This document shows, in pieces, positions 1-7,387 of a DNA stretch of 13,973 bases. Under the pieces are notes generated by a model. It was not told the origin of the DNA, searched no databases, and was given only the letters and a program-made list of their open reading frames with translations. The DNA is from Spirochaeta sp. UBA5339 (GTDB taxonomy: Bacteria > Spirochaetota > Spirochaetia > DSM-2461), in the NCBI GenBank assembly GCA_002408085.1, contig DHQL01000016.1:16613-30585 (forward strand). Direction: 5' to 3'. Each line of letters starts with the position of its first letter. The first letter of the stretch is position 1. A program made the translations under genes and the position numbers.

Positions 1-2085
1 CTCCAGCCCGACCGGGTTGCCATGCAGGATGCTACAGCCCAGATGGCAATCCTTCAGTTTATGCTCAGCGGTAAAGATGAATCTGCAGTTCCCGCCACGG
101 TTCACTGCGACCACCTGATTCGGGCCTATAACGGCAACGAGGCGGACCTGGCCAAGGCCAAGGACGAAAACAAGGAGGTCTATGACTTCCTCGCCTCCGC
201 CTCCAGCCGCTACAATATCGGTTTCTGGGAACCCGGCGCCGGTATCATCCACCAGATCGTTCTGGAAAACTACGCCTTCCCCGGGGGTATGATGATCGGT
301 ACCGACTCCCACACCCCCAATGCCGGCGGACTGGGAATGTCTGCCAGCGGTGTCGGCGGAGCAGATGCCTCCGATGTAATGGCAGGGCTTCCTTGGGAAG
401 TTAAAAACCCCGAGATCCTGGGTGTAAAGCTTACAGGCAAGCTCCAGGGATGGACCTCCCCCAAAGACGTTATTATAAAAATTCTTGAAAAACTGACCGT
501 CAAGGGCGGAACCAACCGGGTTGTGGAGTACTTCGGTGAGGGATGCGAGAGCATCAGCTGTACCGGTAAGGCCACCATCACCAATATGGGAGCCGAGTTG
601 GGTGCCACCTGTTCCATCTTCCCCTATGACCAGAGAATGGGAGCCTACCTGAGCTCCACAGACCGCGCCGACCTGGCAAAAGCCGCCGAGGCAAACAAGG
701 ATATCCTCAGCGCAGATACAGAGGTTCTGGCCAAACCCGAGGACTACTACGACCTGATCGTAGAGATAAACCTCTCCGAGCTGGAACCCCAGATTGCCGG
801 GCCCCACTCCCCCGACGCGGTAACCTCCATGTCCGAGATGAAGGACAAGGCAGCGGCCAACGAGTGGCCCGTTGACCTGACAGCCGCCCTGATCGGAAGC
901 TGTACAAACAGCTCCTACGAGGACATCGACCGCTCCGTATCCATCCTGAAGCAGGCGGTGGACAAGGGTGTTAAACCCGCTCTCCCCCTCTACGTCTCAC
1001 CCGGTTCCCTTCTGGTAAAGGACACCATCGCCAGAGACGGACTTCTCGATGTACTGGAAAGATCCGGGGCCATCGTCCTCAGCAACGCCTGCGGTCCCTG
1101 TATCGGACAGTGGCAGAGAGAGGACATCCCCAAGGGCGTCAAAAACTCCCTGGTCAACAGCTTTAACAGAAACTTCCGGGGCCGTAACGACGGTAACCCC
1201 GAGACCCTGGGATTCCTGGCCAGCCCCGAGATGGTTACCATTATGGCGGTCAGCGGCAAGCTGGACTTCAACCCCTACACCGATACCGTTCTCAATGAGA
1301 AGGGCGAGGCAGTTAAGTTTGATGTTCCCGTCGGAAACGAACTTCCCACCAAAGGGTTTGAGGACAACAAGGGTGGCTACCAGGCACCCAGGGGCGCTGA
1401 CACAAAGGTAATCGTGGCAGAGGACTCACAGAGACTTCAGCTCCTGACTCCCTTCGCCCCATGGGACGGAAAGGACTTTGAAGGTCTTCCCCTCCTGTGT
1501 AAGGCAAAGGGCAAGTGTACTACAGACCATATCAGCCCTGCGGGTCCCTGGCTCCGTTTCAGAGGCCATCTGGATAATATCTCGGACAATATGCTTACAG
1601 GGGCTACAAACGCCTTTACCGGCGATACAGGCTGCGGAAAGAACCTGCTTACCGGCGAGACCGGCGGAAGCTTTTCCGACAACGCCCGTGCCTATAAGAA
1701 AGAGGGTCTTCAGTGGGTTATTGTGGGAGATGAGAACTACGGTGAGGGCTCCAGCCGTGAGCACGCCGCCATGAGTCCCAGACTCCTGGGATGCGCCATG
1801 GTTATCACCAAGAGCTTTGCCCGTATCCACGAGACAAACCTGAAGAAACAGGGAATCCTCGCTGTGACCTTCAAGGATGCCTCAGACTATGAAAAGGTAC
1901 AGGAAGACGACCGCATCGGCGTCAAGAACCTGGCCTCCCTGGCTCCCGGTTCGGAGCTGGAGATCGTTCTGACCCATGCCGACGGAAGTTCAGAATCCAT
2001 CACCGCCGTTCACACACTGAATGACGAGCAGATCCGCTGGTTCAAGTCCGGTTCGGCCCTGAACCTGCTTCGCTCAGAGTCCTGA
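1..2085 (+). CDS. acn: Aconitate hydratase, mitochondrial type (5' end outside window)
   Basis: Converts citrate to isocitrate through cis-aconitate in the TCA cycle, in the cytoplasm, using a [4Fe-4S] cluster. The reading frame is open from base 1 (LQPDRVA precedes the first visible Met at 22), so the true start lies upstream. Compared with mitochondrial aconitases of about 750-780 residues, roughly the first 60-70 are missing. Counting from Met22, cluster ligands are Cys294 (GSCTNSS) and Cys357/Cys360 (ACGPCIGQW). Other family signatures are GTDSHTPN (93-100), the NRNFRGRND segment (382-390), KGKCTTDHIS (496-505) in the swivel linker region and GEGSSREHAA (574-583). I recall near line-by-line similarity to animal ACO2, clearly closer than to bacterial AcnA/IRP1 or AcnB. 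It ends with tandem stops TGA TAA (2083-2088) before a strong terminator. Family assignment is very sure; the symbol is generic. Confidence 0.97.
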   Translation, partial: LQPDRVAMQDATAQMAILQFMLSGKDESAVPATVHCDHLIRAYNGNEADLAKAKDENKEVYDFLASASSRYNIGFWEPGAGIIHQIVLENYAFPGGMMIGTDSHTPNAGGLGMSASGVGGADASDVMAGLPWEVKNPEILGVKLTGKLQGWTSPKDVIIKILEKLTVKGGTNRVVEYFGEGCESISCTGKATITNMGAELGATCSIFPYDQRMGAYLSSTDRADLAKAAEANKDILSADTEVLAKPEDYYDLIVEINLSELEPQIAGPHSPDAVTSMSEMKDKAAANEWPVDLTAALIGSCTNSSYEDIDRSVSILKQAVDKGVKPALPLYVSPGSLLVKDTIARDGLLDVLERSGAIVLSNACGPCIGQWQREDIPKGVKNSLVNSFNRNFRGRNDGNPETLGFLASPEMVTIMAVSGKLDFNPYTDTVLNEKGEAVKFDVPVGNELPTKGFEDNKGGYQAPRGADTKVIVAEDSQRLQLLTPFAPWDGKDFEGLPLLCKAKGKCTTDHISPAGPWLRFRGHLDNISDNMLTGATNAFTGDTGCGKNLLTGETGGSFSDNARAYKKEGLQWVIVGDENYGEGSSREHAAMSPRLLGCAMVITKSFARIHETNLKKQGILAVTFKDASDYEKVQEDDRIGVKNLASLAPGSELEIVLTHADGSSESITAVHTLNDEQIRWFKSGSALNLLRSES

Positions 2086-2124
2086 TAAGCAGCTCCCGCC
2101 GCGGTTCCCGGTAAAGGCGGGCGC

Positions 2125-2162
2125 AAAAAAGGCTGATTCCCGAAAGGGTTTCAGCCTTTTTT
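2125..2162. terminator. Bidirectional intrinsic terminator between convergent acn and K+ channel genes
   Basis: A perfect 12-base inverted repeat (six A plus GGCTGA at 2125-2136; TCAGCC plus six T at 2151-2162) surrounds a small inner CCC-GAAA-GGG stem-loop (2139-2148). Because the arms begin and end in A and T runs, it reads as a hairpin followed by at least six U on either strand. It lies between two convergent genes, so it can stop both transcripts. A second, weaker hairpin (CCCGCC 2095-2100 with GGCGGG 2116-2121) precedes it on the aconitase side. Confidence 0.93.
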
Positions 2163-2235
2163 ATTTTCACGCCAGGGTCGGAGCAGTGCGCCAAGCGGCG
2201 AGCCGGCAGGATTCCGGTTCTGACCGACGACAGAA

Positions 2236-3252
2236 TCAGGGTCTGGCGGCAAAGGTCTCCAGAGACTTCAGTTGGTCGTCATTGCCCATGGCCATCAGCT
2301 CATCCCCCAGCTCCAGGCGGATGCTGGCAATGGTGGACTGGTCGCTCCGCTTTGTCCGCAGGGTTCCCGCGGAATCCAGAATCCCCACGATAACGGCTCC
2401 GGTGTGCTGGCCGATATTGCTCTCCCTCAGGGTCTTTCCGATCAGGCCGGAACCCTCTTCCAGGCGGAAGGCCTCGATATGAAGGTCCTCGCTGCTCCCC
2501 TGGCTGATCAGCTCGATAAAGCGGTTCACCCTTGGCCGGAGGCTGATATTGGCCAGACGCTTGCCGGCGATCACCTTAGGGGTGATCACATTGTCCGCCC
2601 CCGCCTTCTCCAGTTTCAGGACGGTCCTCTCGTCCGAGGCCCGGGAGACGATATGAAGGCCCTTGTTCATCTGTCTGGCGGTAAGAACGACAAAAACGTT
2701 CTGGGGGTCGTCGGGAAGACAGCTGATCAGACCTCTGGCCCTGTCGATCCGGGCCTCCACAAGGATCTCCTCATCCGAGGCGTCCCCGTCAATCATGGTA
2801 TAAGCGGGATACTTCTCCTTGTCGCTTTCCGAGAACCCCAGGTCCACAATCACAAAGGGCTGTTTGTTCCGGGTCAGCTCCTCGGCGGTCTCACGGCCCA
2901 CCTCTCCGAATCCGCAGATAATAAAGTGGTCCTTCACCTGGTTTAAAAAGAGTTTCATCCGTCTCTCCCTCATGGTATGAATAAGCTGCCCTTCAAAGAG
3001 GAAGGACATAAGAGTTGTAATGATGTATCCGATAATCAGCAGGCTGACGAGGATCAGAATGATGGTAAAGTAGCGGCCCTCGGTGGACAGGGGGTGGACC
3101 TCTCCGAAGCCCACGGTGGATATGGTGACAAATGTCATATAGACGCTGTCGGCAAAGCTCCAGTCCTCCAGGACTATATATCCGCCAATACCGGCGGCAA
3201 TGAGTACAACGATAAGGGCCAGAGCCAGCAGAAAACGCTGAAAGGGTGTCAC
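2236..3252 (-). CDS. Two-transmembrane potassium channel with C-terminal RCK (TrkA-N/TrkA-C) domains
   Basis: Predicted ligand-gated K+ channel of the MthK-like architecture in the inner membrane, 338 residues. Transmembrane helix 1 spans about 7-28, the pore helix about 34-45, the selectivity filter is TVGFG at 46-50 and helix 2 spans about 62-86. A cytoplasmic linker leads to a Rossmann-fold RCK domain with GFGEVG (GxGxxG) at 114-119 and a following VIVDLG strand ending in the nucleotide-contacting Asp. A TrkA-C-like domain fills about 255-335. The filter has Phe in place of the usual Tyr, and Glu51 replaces the usual Asp after it. The start is GTG at 3252-3250, overlapping the hrpA stop as GTGA, with no clear Shine-Dalgarno, so expression probably depends on translation of hrpA. 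The gene ends before the shared terminator at 2125-2162. The regulating ligand cannot be told from sequence. Confidence 0.93.
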   Translation of the reverse strand: MTPFQRFLLALALIVVLIAAGIGGYIVLEDWSFADSVYMTFVTISTVGFGEVHPLSTEGRYFTIILILVSLLIIGYIITTLMSFLFEGQLIHTMRERRMKLFLNQVKDHFIICGFGEVGRETAEELTRNKQPFVIVDLGFSESDKEKYPAYTMIDGDASDEEILVEARIDRARGLISCLPDDPQNVFVVLTARQMNKGLHIVSRASDERTVLKLEKAGADNVITPKVIAGKRLANISLRPRVNRFIELISQGSSEDLHIEAFRLEEGSGLIGKTLRESNIGQHTGAVIVGILDSAGTLRTKRSDQSTIASIRLELGDELMAMGNDDQLKSLETFAARP

Positions 3253-6200
3253 AGCATCACCATCAAATTTTCAATCCTCTTTTCAATCCTCTCATCAGAG
3301 ACCTTCTCCTTCGTTTTCATCTCCTGGGCGAAGAGAAAGACCCTGTACTCCTGAAAGTACCACCACAGGGCATCCACCTCGGCCTGTTTTTCGGCACTGA
3401 TCCACTCGGGCATCTTCTCAAGGGCCTTGAGGTAGCGGTTCCAGTAGCGCTCCAGCCGGGCGGCCCGCTCCGAGTCCCGGGCAGGATCAACAAGCCCCTT
3501 CTCCGAGCGCAGACGGATCAGCTTCATATAGCGGATCAGACCGGCAAGGCGGTCGGTGTCATAGTGGTCCACAAAGTCCCTGGGCACCAGCTCCTCCAGA
3601 TCCTCACGGCGTGCGGCGATAAAGCCGCGCCCCATCCCCCGGCCCTCGGCCTGGGAGAGGAACATCCTGGTCTCGCTGAAGGCCTGGACAATCTTGCCGC
3701 AGTTCTCATAGATCTCTTCTGCCGTGGTGAAGAGTTTCGGCGCCATGGCCCCTCGAACCTCCTCAAAATCAGAAGCTTTTCTGATGGTGCTGCTGCCAGC
3801 CTCCAGAAAGATCCTGTTCCAGATCCTCTTTTCAAGCTCCTTGAGGCCTCCGAAGTACCCCGCTTCCTTGGTAAAGGGAAAGGCCCCGGAGAGCTCGGAC
3901 TTGAAGTACCGGATCTCTTTGGCAAAGCTCAGCCTCAGAAGAAGAGCGGTTCCTCTCTTATGATTATCGGCGGCTTCATCCTTATTCTCCAGAAGGACGA
4001 TGGAGGCGGTGTCGTCGCCGCAGTCCTTCAGGGCGGGATAGAGGCGGTAGAGGGAGCCGCTCCGGCTCTTCTTGGTAATCTCCTCGGGGAGATCCCGGAA
4101 CTCCCAGCTTTTGATGCCCGTCTGTTCCCACTCCCGGCGGGCGTTGCGCAGGATATTCCGGTCCACATTGGGATCGAACTTCTTGTAGAGGAGCTCCGAG
4201 TCCCGGGCGGACTCGATGACCTTGCCCCTCTCGTCTGTTACGGCGATACGGATCTTCAGGTGGTCCGGCAGGGCCTCCTCATCCCACTCGCTTAAGGGGA
4301 CATTGATGCCCCATTCGGTGTAGAGGAACTCGCTCAGGGCCCTTGTCAGGCGGTGCTCCTCCTGGACCTCCATCTTCTTAACAATCTCATCCACCGTGGC
4401 GTTGATGGGGGTGAGCTGCTTTCTTGTCTTCTTGGGAAGGCCCTTGATCAGGGCGGCGATCCGTTCCTTATGGAGACCGGGTATGGCCCAGTCCAGGGTG
4501 GAGGCCTTTACCTGGGAGGCCTCACGGGCGGGAACCTGAACGGTGACCCCGTCCTCCTCCTTCCCGGGCTCGAAGTTGTACTCCACCGAGATATCCACAT
4601 TGCCCACGCTGATGCTGTCGGGAAACTGGGCCAGCACACCCTCCTCGGCCTGTCCTCTAAGGAGGTCCTCCTCGCTGATAAGCAGGTAGTCCTCACCCTT
4701 CTCGGCGATCAACTTGTTTAAAAGCCCCAGGTCGTAGACCTCGCTTCCCAGCCTCTCTTTGTAGATAAGAAAGAGCTCTTCGTCGGTGACCAGCAGGTTC
4801 CGGCACCTCACCTTGTTTTCCATATCCACAATGGAGTCGATCAGTTCCCGGTTGGCCTGAAGGAAGGGAAAGGCCGAGGTGTCCCTTACGGCTCCCTCCA
4901 GCAGGGCACCGCGAATCAGAAGGTCCGTTGCCTCGGAAGGGTTTACCGGTCCGTAGGGCACAGTGTCCTCATCGATAATAAAACCAAAGAGCCGCTTCTG
5001 TCGGCCGGCGATAACGGCGCCCTTGTCCTGTGACCAGACAGGAGTGTGATAACTCTCTGATATCAGATGGCCTGAGAGCTCAGCCAGCCAGGGAGCCTCG
5101 ATATTGGCCACAATCCGGCCGAAGAGCTTTGATGTCTTGACGATCTCGCCACAGACGATCCACTCCTTTGCCCTCTTTCCTCCGAAGAGTCCGGAGCCGG
5201 GGAAGATCATCAGCTCCCGGTTCCGTGTAGCCCGGTAGTAGACCTTCTCCTTTTTGAGGGCAATATGGGAGAGGAATCCCGACAGGATGGACTTGTGGAC
5301 GGCGGGATAGAAGTTCTCCTCATTCCCCGAGTAGGCCTTCACCTTGTAGCCCTTCTCCTCCAGAAGTAGCTTCAGCTGCCTGTAGATGTCCTGCCATTCC
5401 CTCATCCGGCGGAAGGAGATGTAATTTTCTTTACAAAACTTTCGAAGGGAAGACGTTTTTTTCGAATCATAATTTTTTTCAAAATAGCGCCAGATATTTA
5501 AGCGGCTTAAGAAATCAGACGACTCATCGTTAAATTTGGCGTGGGCCTGATCGGCGCTCCCCGCCTTCTCCTGGGGACGTTCCCGCACATCATGGACGTT
5601 CAATGAGGAGGCGATAATCAGAATCTCCTCCATGCAGTGCTCCTTGTTGGCCTGGAGGATCATCCGGGCCAGACGGGGGTCCAGGGGCAGAAAGGCCATG
5701 GTCCGGCCCATCTGAGTCATCAGGTAGTCCCGCTTCTTGCCTCCCCCCCGGTTTTCAACGGCCCCCAGTTCCATCAGGGTCTTGTAACCGTCGGCAATTC
5801 CTGTGGATGAGGGAGGATCGATAAAGGGGAACTCACCGGGATTGCCCAGGCGCAGTGAGAGCATTCTGAGGATAACCTCAGCAAGGTTGGTCCGGAGGAT
5901 CTCGGCGGGGGTAAACTCCTGCCGGCTCTCATAGTCCTCCTCGGTGTAGAGGCGGACACAGATACCGTTCTCCACACGTCCACAGCGTCCCTTTCTCTGG
6001 TCCGCGCTGCTCCGGCTTACCGGAACCACCGGCAGGGCGAAGGTACCCGTGGAGGGGTAGTACTGGGCCAGACGGGCCAGGCCTGTATCTATAACATATT
6101 TGATTCCCGGAATGGTCAGGGAGGTCTCGGCAACGTTGGTGGAGACCACAATCTTCCGGCTTGATGATGATTGGAAGACCCGTTTTTGATCGCTTGATGA

Positions 6201-7241
6201 GAGCCGGGCATAGAGGGGCAGAATCAGGGCTGAGCGGTGCTTCCCCGAAAGGATCTCGCAGCACTCCCTGATATCCTGCTCGGTGGGCATAAAGATCAGG
6301 ATGTCCCCCCGGCTGTCCTTGAAGATCAGCTCGTTGGCCGCCTGGGCGGCACGCTCTGCCAGGGAGCCCTCTTCGCTCTTGTCCTCATCCTCATAACGCA
6401 CCTCCACCGGGAAGGTCCGTCCGGACACCTCAATAACAGGGGCATTGCCAAAGGCCTCGGAGAACTTCTTTGTGTCGATGGTTGCCGAGGTGATAATCAG
6501 CTTCAGATCCTTCCGCTTTACAAGGAGCTGCCTGAGGTATCCCAGAATAAAGTCGATATTAAGACTCCGCTCGTGGGCCTCGTCGATAATCAGGGTATCG
6601 TATTCGTTAAGGTATGCATCCCCCTGGGTCTCTGCCAGAAGGATACCATCGGTCATTATCTTGATGGTGGAGGTGGGCTTGTCCTTGTCCTGAAAACGGA
6701 TCTTGTAACCCACCGACTGGCCGGGTTTCTCCCCCAGCTCGTCGGCGATTCTCTCGGCCACCGACAGGGCGGCGATTCTACGGGGCTGGGTACAGCCGAT
6801 CTTCCCCTCTATTCCCCGTCCCGCTGCCATGCAGAACTTGGGAATCTGGGTGGTTTTACCGCTTCCCGTCTCACCGGCCAGGACCACAACCTGGTTCTCA
6901 CGGATGGTCTTGATAATCTCATCCTTCCGGGCGGTGATGGGGAGGTCGGGATTCCAGTTGTACTTGGGCTTTCTGAGCTGACGGCGCTGCTTCTCCTCGG
7001 CAGAGAGGCGGATACGCTCCTTAAGCTTCAGAAGTCCGTCGGACTCCTCAGTCAGGGGTGTTTTTAAATGACTATGATTAAGCCGCATAAGCTCACGGTT
7101 AATGACGTGATAGTCGCAGCGGCGGACGGTGTTAAGTTCTTTTCTGACCGGCTGAAGCATGGGAATCAGGCTCTGGCTGTTCCTGCGGCCTCCGGATTTT
7201 GATCGGGGCCGACGGCCCCTGGATTTCGAAGTATCAGACAT
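3249..7241 (-). CDS. hrpA: ATP-dependent RNA helicase HrpA (DEAH box)
   Basis: Large DEAH-box RNA helicase, 1330 residues against about 1300 for E. coli HrpA, a cytoplasmic enzyme linked to mRNA processing and rescue of stalled ribosomes. The N terminus (1-20) is very basic (SRGRRPRSKSGGRR). Helicase motifs in order: Walker A GETGSGKT (123-130), DEAH (220-223), SAT (252-254), motif V STNVAETSLTIPG (367-379) and motif VI QRKGRCGR (415-422). Helicase-associated (HA2, about 480-560) and OB-fold (about 650-730) regions follow. The long C-terminal part (about 760 on) is the DUF3418-type extension that marks HrpA rather than HrpB. I chose ATG 7241: it is the first Met of the frame, with GGGAGC directly before it, too close for a normal ribosome site. 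A TAGTAT -10-like hexamer ends 7 bases before the ATG, suggesting a leaderless mRNA. The gene is followed by the coupled K+ channel. Two A7 runs in the coding strand lie in a locally AT-rich stretch near residues 588-597. Confidence 0.97.
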   Translation of the reverse strand: MSDTSKSRGRRPRSKSGGRRNSQSLIPMLQPVRKELNTVRRCDYHVINRELMRLNHSHLKTPLTEESDGLLKLKERIRLSAEEKQRRQLRKPKYNWNPDLPITARKDEIIKTIRENQVVVLAGETGSGKTTQIPKFCMAAGRGIEGKIGCTQPRRIAALSVAERIADELGEKPGQSVGYKIRFQDKDKPTSTIKIMTDGILLAETQGDAYLNEYDTLIIDEAHERSLNIDFILGYLRQLLVKRKDLKLIITSATIDTKKFSEAFGNAPVIEVSGRTFPVEVRYEDEDKSEEGSLAERAAQAANELIFKDSRGDILIFMPTEQDIRECCEILSGKHRSALILPLYARLSSSDQKRVFQSSSSRKIVVSTNVAETSLTIPGIKYVIDTGLARLAQYYPSTGTFALPVVPVSRSSADQRKGRCGRVENGICVRLYTEEDYESRQEFTPAEILRTNLAEVILRMLSLRLGNPGEFPFIDPPSSTGIADGYKTLMELGAVENRGGGKKRDYLMTQMGRTMAFLPLDPRLARMILQANKEHCMEEILIIASSLNVHDVRERPQEKAGSADQAHAKFNDESSDFLSRLNIWRYFEKNYDSKKTSSLRKFCKENYISFRRMREWQDIYRQLKLLLEEKGYKVKAYSGNEENFYPAVHKSILSGFLSHIALKKEKVYYRATRNRELMIFPGSGLFGGKRAKEWIVCGEIVKTSKLFGRIVANIEAPWLAELSGHLISESYHTPVWSQDKGAVIAGRQKRLFGFIIDEDTVPYGPVNPSEATDLLIRGALLEGAVRDTSAFPFLQANRELIDSIVDMENKVRCRNLLVTDEELFLIYKERLGSEVYDLGLLNKLIAEKGEDYLLISEEDLLRGQAEEGVLAQFPDSISVGNVDISVEYNFEPGKEEDGVTVQVPAREASQVKASTLDWAIPGLHKERIAALIKGLPKKTRKQLTPINATVDEIVKKMEVQEEHRLTRALSEFLYTEWGINVPLSEWDEEALPDHLKIRIAVTDERGKVIESARDSELLYKKFDPNVDRNILRNARREWEQTGIKSWEFRDLPEEITKKSRSGSLYRLYPALKDCGDDTASIVLLENKDEAADNHKRGTALLLRLSFAKEIRYFKSELSGAFPFTKEAGYFGGLKELEKRIWNRIFLEAGSSTIRKASDFEEVRGAMAPKLFTTAEEIYENCGKIVQAFSETRMFLSQAEGRGMGRGFIAARREDLEELVPRDFVDHYDTDRLAGLIRYMKLIRLRSEKGLVDPARDSERAARLERYWNRYLKALEKMPEWISAEKQAEVDALWWYFQEYRVFLFAQEMKTKEKVSDERIEKRIENLMVML

Positions 7242-7247
7242 GCTCCC

Positions 7248-7276
7248 ATACTAGTCTGATTGATGAAACCCGGCAA
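7248..7276 (-). promoter_or_regulatory. Candidate hrpA promoter
   Basis: On the minus strand, TTGCCG (7276-7271, 4/6 to TTGACA), a 17-base spacer and TAGTAT (7253-7248, 4/6 to TATAAT). The last base of the -10 is 7 bases before the A of the hrpA ATG (7241), so transcription would start at the start codon itself. The -35 is covered by an inverted repeat (7271-7282). Each element is only a partial match; the ideal spacing is what supports it. Confidence 0.45.
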
Positions 7277-7282
7277 GTGCCG
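7271..7282. promoter_or_regulatory. Inverted repeat CGGCA-AG-TGCCG, possible operator over the hrpA -35
   Basis: Perfect 5-base arms CGGCA and TGCCG separated by two bases. The two-base gap is too short for an RNA hairpin loop, which favours a DNA-binding site for a dimeric regulator. It covers the proposed hrpA -35 element, where binding would block RNA polymerase. The regulator is unknown. The arms are short, so chance is possible. Confidence 0.35.
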
Positions 7283-7334
7283 AACAATATGAGGAATACC
7301 CTGAACCGATGAAAAAACCATGGCCATCTTCTAC

Positions 7335-7352
7335 AGTTAACCAACCCTAACT
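7335..7352. promoter_or_regulatory. Inverted repeat AGTTA-N8-TAACT next to the GGDEF-EAL gene -35
   Basis: AGTTA (7335-7339) and TAACT (7348-7352) form perfect 5-base arms with an 8-base gap. The repeat ends one base before the proposed -35 (TTGACG, 7354-7359) of the GGDEF-EAL/feoB operon. The position suits a regulator binding site. The sequence does not resemble a Fur box. Short arms make this tentative. Confidence 0.3.
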
Positions 7353-7353
7353 A

Positions 7354-7382
7354 TTGACGTGTTTACTAATATTTTCTACCAT
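7354..7382 (+). promoter_or_regulatory. Candidate promoter of the GGDEF-EAL/feoB operon
   Basis: TTGACG (7354-7359, 5/6 to consensus), a 17-base spacer and TACCAT (7377-7382, 4/6). The -10 ends 6 bases before the ATG at 7388, so the mRNA would begin at or one base from the start codon. No Shine-Dalgarno precedes that ATG, which agrees with a leaderless transcript. Confidence 0.5.
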
Positions 7383-7387
7383 GACAT

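Noticed and set aside
2272..2946. Plus-strand open frame opposite the K+ channel RCK domain
   Set aside because: Shadow of a well-supported RCK coding frame.
3246..4295. Long plus-strand open frame (349 codons) opposite the end of hrpA
   Set aside because: It lies antisense to the conserved C-terminal part of HrpA, has no recognisable domain and a low-complexity composition typical of a mirror frame in GC-rich DNA.
6237..7067. Plus-strand open frame of 276 codons opposite the hrpA helicase core
   Set aside because: Antisense to the Walker A and DEAH regions, which are clearly the real coding frame; no domain or ribosome site.
7283..7387. Fur box controlling the feoB operon
   Set aside because: No stretch resembles the GATAAT-type Fur repeat well enough; the inverted repeats found are different sequences.
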